NCBI GenBank assembly: GCA_013398015.1
Contig: VZRR01004498.1
Span: 1-64,000, forward strand
Direction: 5' to 3'
DNA: 64,000 nt
From: Oreocharis arfaki
Taxonomy: Eukaryota > Chordata > Aves > Passeriformes > Paramythiidae
The translations under genes were made by a program, and so were the position numbers. Under the pieces are notes generated by a model. That model saw nothing but the letters and a program-made list of their open reading frames with translations, did not search any database and was not told the DNA's origin. Shown in pieces: positions 22,964 through 37,200 of the stretch. The number at the start of each line of letters is the position of its first letter. Position 1 is the stretch's first letter.

Positions 22964-25496
22964 AATCTCCAGAACTGCTGAGCGTTGGTGAGAATGACTG
23001 GGTTTCCCCTTTCAAGGGATGTAGCCGCAAAAACTATGGGTAAACACTTGTCATCTCTTTCGTGGAGGGATGAAGCCAGGAACTAAGAGGTTTTTCATGA
23101 ATTTTTAAATTATATTTCAAAGAGATCCTTGTTCTATTTGTTTCATAAACAAGTTACCCCCATTTGTGATTGTGAGACTACTATCCACTCATTATTTCTG
23201 AATTAATATTAGTAGGTATCACATGGTTTGGAACAAACATTCACTATGAAGCCCAGCTGGGCATACAAACTTTCAGGCCAGCAGCAGTAGATAATGCATC
23301 CATTCAACAACTGCTTGATGACTCAGGGCAGCCATCATGCTGGGAAAGAGGGGGGTTCATCATTTTGAGGAGCTCTGCCCACCTAGCACTCCCAAGGCTT
23401 TAGTCTCAGCTCCATTAACACAGATGTACTCTATTCAACACTACGTCTTCCAGGAATACTGTTGTCATCTTTCCCCAAATTTTGAGTGGATTCTCTTGTA
23501 TTTCTGGCCTTGCAGTTGAACCAAACCTACTCACACAGTATCATCATTGATTGCAACATTCCTTTTGAAATACTTCAGAGCCTGTTTTCAGGATCAATTT
23601 TGTGTCTCTTGGACACAGTCTTATTCAGTGTCATATCTTCCACACTGAAAACAATTCAAACAGTCTTTAACTTCAGTTTAATCCTTAGCATAATCTTTCT
23701 TCATTGTCATTGTTTCCATGTGTGATGTCTCCTTTCCTTCCTACAACACCTTTCATTACTCTCCAAGATCAGAACTGTCTTAAGGGAAAACTGTAGTCAT
23801 TTTTCTTTGATTTCTTAGGCTAACAAGCAATAAAAGCACAAGCTGGAAGCTGGATGCTTTCAGGGTTGATTAGATTTCAAACATGAGATTTTTTTAGAAT
23901 AGCTGCTGGAGGAAACAATAGAAGCTGCAGAGGTAAAGGAACAAATTGTTCTGATAACCTATTTAAAAGTACAGTGAGAGTGCCTATGAATGTAAAAGCA
24001 AACAAAGCCCTGCAGACTTCTTTTACAATGTCTACATCAAGTCTTCTTTCTGAGATTGTGTCTTTCAACTATTCTCAATCCTTCTGTTTATATACAAAAC
24101 AATCAAAACTGTTCTTCTCAAGCATAGAGCTTACCTCTATACATAGTGGTGTTTTTAGTTTGGGACTTCATGGATTTTAGTATTCACAGAAACAGTTTAT
24201 TCTTCTCTAGCATCTTTGTAGGTGAGAAAGTGTGAGTGTAAAATTATCGGTGGATAGAACTTCAGCTGTGAAGGACCTTGAATTGACTTGGATGCTGAGT
24301 TAAGATCCAATCTTTCATGCATAATTCAAGCTGTCTTGGTAGTGTGATGGTTCCTTTGAGGATGCATCCTTGGTTGCAACTGTCACCTGCAGTTGTCACT
24401 TACACACTTAGCTTTTCATGATAGAAATATGATAGATCATTTTGAAAGTGCTCTGATGCTAATCTTGTCTTATTGAGGTTGCATTTTTTCCATGACTGAA
24501 ATGAACCTCAGGAATGTGAAGAGTAGAGTCATTAATTGAGAGTGTTCATGTAACCCTACAGCTCCATTTGCCATGTACGTTCCTGTGTTGTGATTTGATG
24601 GGTCCTTGTGGTACCAGAAGATATGCCTGGTCTTGGTCTGACAGCCTTGGTTCTTGGGACACAGGACATCAGGAACCAAATTGCCAGAACTGTTCTTACA
24701 GCCGCAGCCTTATTGCTGTTCACTTCCGAAGGACTGCACAAGAGAGCCATGATCTGAGTGAGCTTCTTTGCAGGCTGGATCCAGAACATGTTCCTTGAGC
24801 AAGCATTTCGTACAACAAATGGGAAAGTTTTTCAGAGCCATGTAGGATATTGTAGTGGCTTTCTGGGCCTCCATCTGGGATCTGTGGTCTGTGTTCTGTG
24901 GAGTGCTCCTGATAAAGCAAAATAGATAGTGGTGCTTTTAGTTGACGTTGCTGGTAATCGGAAACCTGGGTAAGCCTGCAGTAAATAAAAGTTTAAATAG
25001 TGAGCCCCAAATAAAGATAGTTAGGACATAATTGTTGTCAGTCTACTTTGAATGAGCCTTTCTCACTTAATAGCATTTCAGTGAAAGGCTCAGCAGTACT
25101 GGCAATATGCTTTAATATAATGTCTTTTAGGTTTTTCCTTAATACTCTAAATTTGTAATTATGACAACTGAAATTATTCATCCAATTTAATTTTGTCTGT
25201 TTTAATACACTGGAGATTTATTATTTGCTTGCCCTCACACTTGTCTAATTTAAAAGTTACAGATAACTGAATATTTCTGTGTTTATGGTCTCTAATAGTT
25301 GGGTGATGTCAGTTCTCACATTCTGTAAAATTTTAATAAAGGAATTTAGGACGAAGCTTGTTATTAAATGTGGGATGAATCCAGCTATTAATATCAGTAT
25401 TACGTTACTTTTGCCAAGAACATTCAAGTCAACAAACCTGAAAAGAACACAGGGAAATGACTAACAGTTAGCATGGAGTTGTTGAAAAAGAAAAAT
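22964..25496. other. No gene seen
   Basis: AT-rich single-copy-like DNA. A minus-strand frame at 24556-24789 (77 codons) was considered and not called. Confidence 0.5.
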
Positions 25497-26215
25497 GATG
25501 TCAAACAAATCTAATTTTCTTCTCAAATTCTCCCAGGGTAGGAGGCATTGTGGTTAGAAAAGAGATGGTAGATGTCATGGACCCTGACTTTGCTCAGGCT
25601 TTGCGCACTGCCCTATATGACAGTCTCATTAGCAGACTTGGGAAACATAATATGGAATAAATTAATAAGGAGGGTGCAAGGCTGTTTTGAAAATTGTATT
25701 TAGAGCACTGTTGGTGATCAACTGTCAAAATGGAAGAAAGAACTGACTGGAATTCTGCAAGGACCTGCCTAGGCTCTAATACAACTCAACATATTTATTA
25801 ATGACCTGGATGATGGAATAGAGTGTGTGTTATCAGATTTGAAGCTAGGATGGACTGCAAGAATGACAGAATACAAGGTCAAAATTGAAAATGATCTCTA
25901 CAAAATGGAGAAACTGGCTGTAACAAATAAGATGCTACTCAAGAGGGAGGGATTTCTTTGTAGAAAAATGAATGATCAACTCTACAGCATGATCCTGGGG
26001 GGATTTACAAGCTGAGAGGCAATTAATAGTCATGTTGATGAGGAGAAGGCAAACATCTCCAGTGGTGTATACTGAGAGTTGCATGTTGTGCTCAGCACTG
26101 GTAGGGTCCTGAAGTGCAGGAAGGTTTCAGGTAGACATTAGGAAAACTACTTTTGCCATGTAGATGTTGTGCACTAAAACAGATGTCCTGCACAAATTAT
26201 GGCAGGCAGTAAGAA
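25497..26215 (+). mobile_element. Old degraded CR1 LINE fragment, plus strand
   Basis: TTTATTAATGACCTGGATGA (about 25795-25814) followed by TGGAATAGAGTGTG is a strong CR1 ORF2 signature. It comes from the part of the reverse transcriptase that encodes a phenylalanine-isoleucine-asparagine-aspartate run. Downstream, GGTAGACATTAGGAAAACTAC (about 26129-26149) matches the CR1 segment near the end of ORF2. Many indels and stops separate the matching blocks and the terminal octamer repeat is not visible, so this copy is much older than the one at 60300. The left edge is approximate. Confidence 0.7.
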
Positions 26216-27551
26216 GTTTGGTAAGTAGGAAGCAGAAGGAGCTGCCAGTAGGGTGAGAGGATGGATGTAATGAGGATCCTGTCATCTGCCCTGCCCTCCT
26301 GCCTGTTTCTGGCATCTCTTAGGAAAGCCTGCAAAAATCATTTAGCTGGATCAGGGGCAAGGCTCATCGTCCTAGCCATTAATCATAAGCTGGAAGAAAC
26401 TTACGCCACAATTGCCCCAAATATATATTTTACCTCAGTCTGCTGATCATGGAACTTCCCAAGACTGGAGTAAAAAAGATGATCCAAAGTTGTGTAGGAA
26501 TTACCTTATGCTAAGAGTTCATACATTTACGGTGACAAAAACATGACTGAAGAAATACCTGAAAATGAATTCTGTAATATTTCAAATGCTTGTTGTAAAT
26601 GCAGTGAAAACATAATTGGAGATTTAAGCATTGAAAAGTTGAATTCATGGCAAATTAGGTAAGAGTTGTGTAGTCAAATAGATATCTGATGAGAGAATGA
26701 TCTTCTCTCTGTAATTCTAAATTAAATACTGATATGATTGGAACATCTAATGTCTTTAAATGATATAACGAGCCAATATATTACCCTTTGAATTTTCTTT
26801 GCTTATTGAAAGTCCACTCTCTTTTACAGTCACTTTTTATTGCATCATTAGAACAATGCACCACATGCGTTTTCCATAAAACAGAATTGTAATTATTGTT
26901 GTGAAAAAAAAAAACTATGACAAAACACACATAAAGCAAAGTTTATGCTCTGTGATTTCAGCTGTTGGCTTTGAAGTTGCCTTTGGTTGTAGAGCTATGT
27001 AAGTCATGCGTTCTGGTGATGGTGGCAGACAATACAACCCAGCACCCTCTTACTGCAAACAATAAGAGAAATATCCCCTTCTAACTTGCACTCAGAATGT
27101 CTCCTTGTCTGAAGTGCAAATCACCACAGTGGTCTGGCTGTGTTCACCCTTACTTTGGTGTCTGCGAGTGGATTGGGGTTTGGCTGTCTCCTAGAACACA
27201 AATAACTCTCCATGACTGCAGGCGTGGCAGAATCAAGGGCATTTTAACAAACTGGTAACTAACAAAGCCAGAAAGAAACCCAAGCAGTGCACTTGAGAAG
27301 ATGATGTACTATAGCAGAACCAGAATATTTACTAAAGGTGAGAATGATGAGCAGAGTATCTTTAGTCCCACAGCTGAGTGTTTTAATTGTTGTGGAAAAG
27401 GAGAAAATATGACAGGATTTTTAAATTTTGCTTTTGAAATTAATAGATCAGGATTTTAGGATTAATTTTTTAATTTAAGGTAGAAATAAGAGAGGTTTTG
27501 GTAAGTTCTGGCACAAGAGTCTCAAGAAAATAGTGAAGAAAGATAACTTGG
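26216..27551. other. No gene seen
   Basis: AT-rich DNA with an A10 run at about 26905-26914. Ends with the CTTGG target site of the next LTR. Confidence 0.5.
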
Positions 27552-28239
27552 TGTGCTGGTTTGAGGAAAATTTTGGGAGGACTGTACTCTGATAGAAGGC
27601 GAATCACAGCCACCCCTCCCCCACCAGGTTCAGGAAAGGAATCTTCCTCAGAGGAAAGTGAAAGAGATAAAAAGCCCTATTTATTTAACAAACACACGCG
27701 AAAAAAAAAAAAAAGAAAGAAAAAATAAAGAAAAGAAGGAAAAAAAAATGCTATACAATAAAATCTCTTGCTGTGGAGAGAAAACCTGGAAAACTTCAGA
27801 GTCCTTCTGTGGGTGTGGCCTCTCTCCTCCTTCTCAGAGCTGGGGTGGTGTGGGGGCCCCTGGCCCCCTCTGAACCGGGGTAAGGCCTCACGGTACCAGG
27901 TTCTGATGTTCTGATGTTCTGCACAAGTCCAGAAGAGGAGAAGGAAAAAGAAAAAAAAGTCCCAGGGAAAAAAAACCAAAATTCAACTCTTCGTCTCTCT
28001 CTCCGAAGAAAAGGAGCCGAAAAACTGAAAAACTGGCTGAAAGCAGAGCCCGAAGGGTGCCTCCTCCTGCTCCACGCCCGCGGAAGAAAAAAACCATGGA
28101 AGATAACAGTGTCCTTGGAGCACAGAACTGCTTCGAAGAAGTTCATCTGACTTTTTTTCCTCTCGCACCCAGGTTTTTTAAAAGGCATGAAAAATGTCTG
28201 GGCGATATGGGATACACACCATGAAGTCACTCCAGGACA
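27552..28239 (+). mobile_element. Solo LTR, ERVL/class III-like (5-bp target duplication)
   Basis: The element starts TGTGCTGGTTTGAGG and ends CCAGGACA, 688 bp. CTTGG at 27547-27551 is repeated exactly at 28240-28244, which fixes both ends. A 5-bp duplication suits ERVL-like elements, though some class I elements also make 4-5 bp. A TATA-like GATAAAAAG lies at about 27666-27674, and AATAAA occurs at 27724-27729 and 27757-27762. The interior is a long purine-rich tract including A14 (27701-27714), so the six frames fill with Lys- or Phe-rich chance open frames up to 144 codons. CpGs at several sites suggest it is fairly young. No retroviral genes adjoin it. Confidence 0.85.
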
Positions 28240-28244
28240 CTTGG

Positions 28245-31200
28245 AAAAGCTTAATAGATTTTTTTATCAAGAAAGTTAAGTATATTTATTGATCAAAATC
28301 TACAGTTATTATGAACCATAACCAAAGCTATTTAGTATAATGTACTAAGGCCTAGCAAAACATGACACCCTTTTAAAAAAATACAAGTAATTGCCTGACT
28401 TTGTAATATGTTGCAGGCATAGGTTTGAGAACAGCACATGAAATGCGACTGATACTTTAGCTAAGAAACTGCAAAGACCACAAAAAAGCAGAGCATTTTT
28501 CATCACTTAAACTCTCCTAGCCCTTCCCCTTGGCTGTGCGGACAAGCAGCATGCCATGATCCCTTCTGGACAGGGCTAGGTGAAGCCCTGTTATGAACAT
28601 TCTGCCAGACAGGCACTGGCAGCTTCCTGAATGCTCTAAGGAGTTTTGCCTCCTGTGTTGGGGTTCAGGACAGGTTCTTTGGCTCCCCTCTGGGAGAGAG
28701 AGTCAGGGACAGTGACAGCCTTTGCCAGAGCACTGGGAATGTCATTAGTGCCAGAGCATTTTCAGGGAGCTGGAGACAGTGGTCCCTGGTAAGTCTGCAC
28801 CACGATTATAAAACCCTGTTGACTTTTTAGGTTTAAAAATTAGCAGAAGAATTTCCTGCAGTTTCTGAACAGGCTGAAACACTTTTAAATATATGCAAAA
28901 AAGAAATTACTTAGGAAATTGAAACAGTTTTCTCCAGAGTATGTCTTCACCTTTAATCCCATCTCTTTTTAAGTATTTTTTTACAAATAAATGCAGTTTA
29001 CTCTCGCAAAAAAAGGGGGTTATTTCAATCAGTACTGTCTGAATGGCCTGTCTCTGCCTGGCATATAATGCAATTAATTTTATATGTAACTAATGAACAC
29101 CAATTATTCTCCTGGATAACTGTGACACATATATGGGGAATACTCTCATGTCTTAATTACTTGACCCTGAAATTAGCACAAGCAGATGGGCCTGAGCAGA
29201 TAGTGAGGCTGACATGAGATAAAAGAAGAGACCACTAATGCAGTCAGCAGCACATAGTGTGTGAGAAACTATTTTCTTGATTGAAATAATTTATTTCTCT
29301 TTTCAGTCAATTTCACTGTTTTTAATAACTTGTGGTTGGCTGATGTGAGGAGGATAGCAGCTTAGTTGTTTAACACCTGTAATTTGGTAAGCTCAAATGA
29401 TAAGGCTCAAAGGTAAATTACTGTCTAGTATGGAGAACACAGACGAAGATATTGCCTAATTATAAACTGAAGTAGAAACTTTATTGTGGACTTTCTGCAT
29501 AGTTATGGATAAAGTGTTAGTTGCCTGAGTATGTAGGGAAGAAGATAGCGTTTACTTTTAATTTTGGAGTTTAAGTTGTCTTTGTTTCAAAAATACTTTG
29601 TGTATTGGTTACATTACCATCAGCCAACCGAGACAATATCAACAACTTCCAGCCTTGTGTGTGAAGTAATTCAGCACCAAATGTAATTTGCGGTCTATGC
29701 CATATGAGGAAGAGGGAGTTGATTGGGGATTTGGGGGAGGGAGGGCAGTTCTGTAATAGCTGTGGCTTTGTAGAGACTGTTACTTGATGCTGGGTGGCCG
29801 CTTGACTGCTTCATATTTGCACCTTCTCCTGACAGTTCCTCCAGGAGGTGCATCACAGGAAAAAAGCAGCCTGCTGTCGTCAAAGATAGTCTGACCTCAT
29901 TACTGGGGCAGACAGGTGTATTCTTTAATCACAGCCTTAAAGCCTCAGGAAACCCTGGACTTTCTCCAAGATCAGCTGGGATTAGCCTAGCTCTTTGATG
30001 TTGCTGTAGACATCCCATGGAGACTCTAGTGGAAGAGGGTGAGTGAATGCTGACTGGCTACGGTCCTGGGTTTCTTAGGCAAGACATCTGTGAGAATGAT
30101 TTGTGTGGGAGAAATTGGACCAAAAAGGAAAACTGTTTCATGCTAATTGCAATTTCCAATGGTAAACCTGGAGGTGAGCTGCCACTGACAGGCCCTTAAA
30201 CTAATTAACCAAACAGTCCAGTACCCCATGCTGTGTAATGTTACACAACTATGCATAAACAACTCTGCTGAAGATTTATTCCGACCCCAAACTTCGAACA
30301 GTCTCTGCTGAAGTTAAACAGGCTGTTTGAAGTGTCACAATGATCTGCAGTCCTCCTGTCTGATGCACTACATGCTTGACTCTAATTAACAATAATCAAA
30401 TAAGGAAAACCCTAATCAGTATTCAGCAGCTATTACCCTCAGCTTAGCAGAGAGAAAACATAATTTCAGAAGAGAAATAAACTTGTGGTATCATGTGGAA
30501 CTATAATACGTCCTTTTAAGTGGCTTTATGAAAAAAAAGTATTGTTGTAATATGCCACTAAACAGTGAACTAAGGCCATAGCGGATAAAAAGAAGGGCTT
30601 GGGGAGGAAGGAAATCCCATAATATCCAGATTCAGTGTTTGCTTCCAATGAGTCCTGTTTTTGGAGTGTAAACAGCATTTTTCATCTCTCTTGACTTTGG
30701 ACATAGAAAGTGTCAGTTATCCTGCACTCTTAGCAAATACAGGCAAAATATTATTTTATAAAGAATTATCCTCCTCTTTCTTAAAGTGCTGCTATACATA
30801 GCCCATTGTAGTCTATAAGTACTCAGGATTTTGTGATGAGGAGTTAGCAGGAGGGTTTCCACAGATAGCAGTACCCGCCACATCATGATTTGATCTATAT
30901 GCTCTGCTTCTCACCTTCACAGGATCTTGAGGAGCCTTTTAAAACTTCTCAGGGTGGTAGAGAAGTGGTCTATTAGATAATGTTCATCACTAGATATGAG
31001 CTTTGAGCCACGAGTCCCTGTACCTTTGTGCTGTACTGCTTCTTGATGAATGAAGGGTGCCCAGAGAAGATAAAGGTTCTCAGGAGAGATCTATGGTCAC
31101 TTCAGTTACCTAGAAGCTTCCTATGGTCTAGAAGATGAAGATGCTTTCAGGAAATAATTTTCTTCTTCGAATGACTACAGCTGATGAGATTCCTGATCTG

Positions 31201-34200
31201 CCTGGGCATCCAAAGAACATGGCTTTTGACCATCAGTTGTTCATTCCTTGCCCACAGGTGTATATTTTCATACTGTTTTGCACAAAGTCCTTCATATCCA
31301 CTCTCAAAAAGACATTGCAGACACTTAGCTTCAAGTTCTCTTTCTCCTTTCCCTGTGTTCCCAAGGACACAAATGGATGCTCTGTGACTGAAGGCCTTTA
31401 TTTCCTCTTAAGTACCATCAGTTTGTGCATAACTGTAAGCAATTTCTCTCGTGACTGTGCAATTTCCCTTGGTGATGTTTAAAGTAACATTTTTAAATTC
31501 TATTTTTAAACTGTTAGAAATAGCTCTCCAGAGCTTCCACTGCTGAATACTAATAACTTTTTATATTAGCATAAAAGGATATCTTTATCAAAGATCACCG
31601 TTTTAGGGGAAAATGGTAGTATATGCATCTCAAGAGGCATGGGGAAGCTGTTCTTAGGCTTATGGAGGTTTTTGTCCCTTTTTTCAGCTTCCATAGTTTT
31701 GTTAATGCTAAATTAAATTAAATGTGCCAAAGGAGCTGTGGTGAGTTTTTGCTAATGTGCATGCCAGCCTTATCAGAGGGTGTTAGAGAATGCTGATTTT
31801 TCCCAGATGCATGTAATTTTAACACCTGCTCATCCTGAAACTTAGATTACTTTCTCATAGGACTATTTATAACTAAAGCTGTTGTTAGTGACTTTGGTAT
31901 TTTTACATGAGCTCATATGGCTGCAAGGAACTGCAGAGAGATGTACATAATTGAACAAAGGGCAAATAATGGTCTGGAAAACCCAGACTGCAGTTCAATA
32001 TGTCTGGAAATCGTGTAGCAGCAGGCAGAGTTCAATTAAATCATCTTGGGTTTGTGTAGGAAAAGGATTTGCAGCCACTGACTTGCCCCTCAAAATCAGC
32101 TTTCTTGTTTACCTCAGGCATATAACTCATTGAATAAAACCTAAGGTGATCCTGGTAGGCCAATATGTATCCTTCATCAATAAAAGCTAAGTAGTCCTGT
32201 CACACAGGAGCCCTGAAAGCTGCACCTGCTCTGACCTTTTCCCACACCGTGTTGTGCAAGTGCTGAGAATCTCTAGCAAAACCCAAGTATGACTGAGCAG
32301 GGAGAAAATGCATCTTCTGTCATTCAGTCCAGCCATTGCTTTCAGGTTTCCTTTAGAAATGTGTTCTGTACAGTGAGCTGCAGAAGTTAGGGGAATGAGC
32401 TGAAGCTTCTTATAAGCTTGGAATACTTAAAGAAATATTTATTTCATAGGTACATTACAGGCTGGATGTTGTCAAACACTGCATACTTCCAAGAATATGT
32501 AGGATCTAACCACATTCATTATTGCTCCTCCTTCATCACACCACTCAATATATTAAGATTTTGAAGACAAGTGAAAACTAATCCACACATGCAGCAGTAT
32601 TTTTGGCTTTTTTAATTTCTCCTCCTGCAACCCGGGTGCCTAATGTTTCTAGCTTGCAAGATTTCACTGTGATCTAAAATGTATCTGATGTTTGATATGG
32701 TCCCAAGGAGGAGCTGAGGCGCTTGTGAGTGCCATCTGCCCATCATTGGTGGAGTTTCGCTGCCTAGTAGCAGAACAGATTGTCAGTGTCCCCTTGTCTG
32801 TTGAGTTCACATCCTGGTTGAAATAGATGATATTTGAAGCTAACAGCACCCAGCTATGAAATGTGTTGGCACAGCAGTGGCTGCGCTGCAGGGACTGCTG
32901 CATTATCCAGGCGTGCTATGCTGGGGTGGGATGGGGGAAGCAGCTGGATACAGCGACTTCTGCTGCCACCACTGACAAGCTGTCAAAAATCATGAGCCAA
33001 CACACTGTGCTTCTGATCTGTGAATCCTTTGACTTGAACAAAAAAATGTTCAGTTTCTAGTACCTCTCAACACAAATTTTTATGAAGCAGCATGAGGTTC
33101 TAGGGTGGACAGAGCTCAGGAGTGAAAAATATGTGGTTTCTTCATCAATTTCTATCATTTTCTCCTTTATGCTGGAGTAATACATTTCCTCAGAGACAAA
33201 ATATACAATTACTCTTTGTGCAGACCTTTCAAAGTTGAAACTTTGAAGTTGGTATGTGAATATCATATACTACTGTTGCATCAATTGATGACTAAAATAC
33301 AGTCAAATCGTAGTTTTAGTTTTTAGGAATGAGGTTTTAAGTGCCTTGATCTGGAAAGCACTTAAACACTGCATCAGCCAGATTCCATAGTGCAATATTA
33401 CCCCTCTGATAATATTTTAATGAATTAAAGTAAATCCAAGACTTCTTTTTTAACACCTTAGCTTCCCTTACTTTTTCTGTAAATATTTCATTCTATGGTT
33501 TCTAATATTCATAGATTAATATGGGAAAAGGCCTATGACTGATACCTTTTAACATTAGAAATGAACATGTTTAAGCATATTTCTTAAAAGTGCCCATTCT
33601 ATTCTTTCTCTGTTTTCCTCTCTTTGTTATCCTTTTTCCCTAGTTCTTTTGGTGCACTACAAACATTTAATCGGTCTTTGAGAGCAGGGAAAACATAGAA
33701 TTGTTTCTTTCCCCAATGGAGAAATAGTGCATGTTTTAATTTTCACTCTCAATTTTACCTATCTCTGCTGCTTTTGGCCACAAATACTTTTTCATTGTTC
33801 TTTACTGTTGTATGCCATGGCTGGTGATGACATTAATTGCTTCCTTCATTGATATTTTCACATGACTGCATGAATCATTCAAGTTTAAAAAAAATTCAAT
33901 AGCTGACACTATAATTTATATTTTCTTACACATTAGAGTTATATGAATACTCTGTTCTTAGCTGAACCCTGATCATGCAAACCTTACTTCCTACTGCAGA
34001 AATTTTAGGATGTTAGACTCCTTAGTCTTTATCCTCTGATAATGTAGAGAATGAAGCATCTTGGGAGGGTAAATCGGTATTTCTGAAATTTTGAACAATC
34101 TCCTGGAAATGTTTCTCTTAGTTGTGTAACAAGCCTGAAATATCTGCTTCTTAGAAGAAGCTTCTTAAAGCTGGGCCAGTCCAGGCACCTGCGCCACTTC

Positions 34201-37200
34201 TCTCAGCTTTTGTGAGAGTGCCTCTTGTGTTCCCTCATACTTCTCATTTTGCTGGAGTCAGTAGGCACTGATCCTTAGCGGATGTTTTATCCAGCTCTGA
34301 ATCACTGAGCTTTCTTTAATGTAGGTTGATCAGACACTTCATCCTGCAGTATTTTGGAGCACACCTCCATGTTTTAAGTCTGATAAAGATCGGGTTAAAA
34401 TAAACCTGCTGCACAGCATGCTTCTACCCCAGATCCTTCTACAGTGGTGGTGTGTTTCTGGCAAAGCAGCAGTGAAGTGTCCCTGGCCAATAGCTACAGA
34501 ACACAGTATTTTCCAGTGTGATAGGGTTATTGTGCACACAATAAGTCTAAACTTCTGCCATGTTTCTTCCACTTTTTTTTTTTATTATTCTGGAGAGACC
34601 GCCTCTGAGAATAAGGATGCTTTTTCAGTCTCTTCTCTGCTAAGGCTTGCCACAAGGGTAAAAATACTGTGTATGATGGACTGTCTCCTGTTCCACAGAG
34701 GATGAGTAAACTTTCTCATGTGTTTCATATGGGCCGCTGACATGTTTTAAAATAGAACTGAAATACTGAATTTAAAAAGATTCCACTTAAACAGGTATGA
34801 ACCAGTTCTTTTGCGTTGGTCTTAAACACATTCTAGACTTTGTTTGGAAGTCAGATTTGATTAGATAATGATATTTCTCTTAATAAATTTTGTTTGATCT
34901 GATGGAAACATATTGTAGCTGGATAAATTCTGTAACTGCTGGTATAGCTATATTTTGGTTTAAAAAGCCCAGAATTTTAGATTCTTTGTTTACTTTATTG
35001 CTTTTATTTCTCATTTAAGATCCTTTATCCGTAGCAACATCTAATCTCTTAAGAACTTGACAAGGAATTTTTCAGTGAAGGATAAATTCCTACCTTCAAC
35101 ATCATAAGGGAGATTAATTTTTCTTAGCATGACTCTTTATTTCTGCTAAAAGATGTCAAAATGTCTACACTTCAGAATGAAAGTGTCTATTTTATCAGCA
35201 TAACAGATAGTGTACATGCAGTAGTGCTTTCAGATTTTTGAAATGTAATTGTATTTTTATTGTGAATTATCATGGGTGTTGACAGACTTGATGCTGAGAG
35301 TTAGAAACCAAGGTATTAGAGGGGAGAATGACTCTAAATAAGATGATGTAATCTTAAAATGTGAGTAACTACATGGTAAATTGAGAAGACTCCAAGTGAT
35401 TCAGTTCAGAACTGAGACTCTTCCGAACACTGATTATTTTAATACCGAGCTAAATATTTTGTTCACTTATTTTAAGTTGTATTTGTGTGACAGCCTGCCT
35501 GCATTTATTACTCTTGGTTGTTGCAGAACAAAGAGCATCAACCATGTTGACACTTGGGTCATCTAAAATCCCTCAAATGATTTTGTAGTTGTGTATATTC
35601 TGTCTGATTTCCAGGCACAGAATAAGGTTCCCAAAGTGTCATATGAGTGCCTCCAGCTGTCATGTTTCAAGAACCACAACAACAGGGCTGAGCTCCGGGA
35701 TGGAGAAGTGAACCAGCCATTCTGTGATCTCCTTCCCTTGTCCTATTTTGCTGACTTGTCTGCTGACTACTGAAATAAAAGCTTTTACCAGAGATCTACT
35801 AATTTTTTTGTAGAAAATATCTGTTGTTAAACAGTCCTTTTCTCTACAGCTCAGCTCTCCTTTCAATAAATTTCTTAGAAAGATAAAATATACTGTGTGT
35901 TTCAGTTCTATTTGAAATATCATCATAACAGGAAAGCAGACTTACCCACTTGGTTTCCAATGTAATTTTATTGTTTACAAGGCATGTTTGGATAATAATC
36001 AAAGCTTTGGTCAGTAACCTGAATGACAAGGGATCCAGACAATAGTGGTTTAATCAAATTTGCACTCCGCTGAATAATTTAGAAAACCTAATTCTTTTCT
36101 GGGCTTGTGGCCTATTGTGACCCAACAATCCAGTTTCTGAGAAGACAACTGTTAAGGGAAGCAATCTAGAATGAAGACATAATTTGTTCATCAGAGTAGT
36201 CTGCTTTCAAAAAAACTATAACAGAGAGGGTGTTATGAGCTGAAAAACTTTTCTATCAAGTCGTAAGGAGCAAGAGGGGGAAAAAAATAAGGGTGAAGGA
36301 AGGAGGGAGGGAATTTTTAAAGCAGACGAGGGATCCAAAATAGAAATGCTATTTTCTCCACTGAAGAGGAATCCCTATGGAAGAGGGTTGATGGCATTTT
36401 GCAATTAAGCCTGTAGGGAATGGATATTTAGTAGTATCTAATACACTTTAGCTGGCTGCAGCCAGTGGCCCTCTGGGCTATAAGTTTCCCAAAACAATGA
36501 AACACAAAATTCTTCAAATAAACCATAGTGTGTGTCACTGGCAGTTTAAGCTCCCTCTTGGTAGAAATTCTGGATGTAAAACTCATCTTGTAGGATTATT
36601 TGTGTGACAGCTGTCACAGGTGCACCTCTAAAACACTAAGTTTAAAACACTGCACCAGGTTTGTCTTTGCCGGAGTACGAACACTTTTTCCATTTAATCT
36701 GACCTACAGGTCAGAGAGCAGAGTGCTCTTTTTTTATGCTAGATAGGTCTGCTGTACACTGGGGAAATGGGTTCTGTCAGGGAATATATGTGCCTGAGGT
36801 TTTTGCTGGCAGACAATGGAAATTTGAGAAGGGAGAACTGCAACAATTCAGCAGATTGGCTGTATGAGAAGTCTTACAGAGGTAACTGCAGGTAACATTT
36901 AGGCATGTGACAAAGATCTTAGACTTCCAAATAGTTTCAAAATTTCAGTGGCTTCTGTGAAGCATGTGAGCCAGATTCAGAATCACTCTGCTCTGGACTA
37001 AAGCATTATTTAAAAAAACATGGTGCTAATAAAGTGAGCATTGCTAAACTGACCTAACAGAGAGGTAGAATCATATTTGTTTTCCTCACAGGTCTGCTAA
37101 ACTCTGGTCTGGTTGAACCTTAACAAGTTTATTGAGTTTACTGTCGTTTCATTGAGCTCCAGTTGTTTCCTGCAATAGCTTTCTTCTGTCTTCTCATCAG

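Noticed and set aside
24556..24789. 77-codon minus-strand frame with reasonably complex composition, possible exon or processed pseudogene
   Set aside because: No family recognised, a second overlapping frame looks equally good, and no splice or poly(A) context supports it.
27660..27760. Poly(A) tail of a retrotransposed gene
   Set aside because: The A-rich tract is internal to an LTR with defined ends and target duplication.
27796..28230. 144-codon minus-strand frame rich in Phe and Ser
   Set aside because: Translation of the purine-rich solo LTR interior; low complexity.
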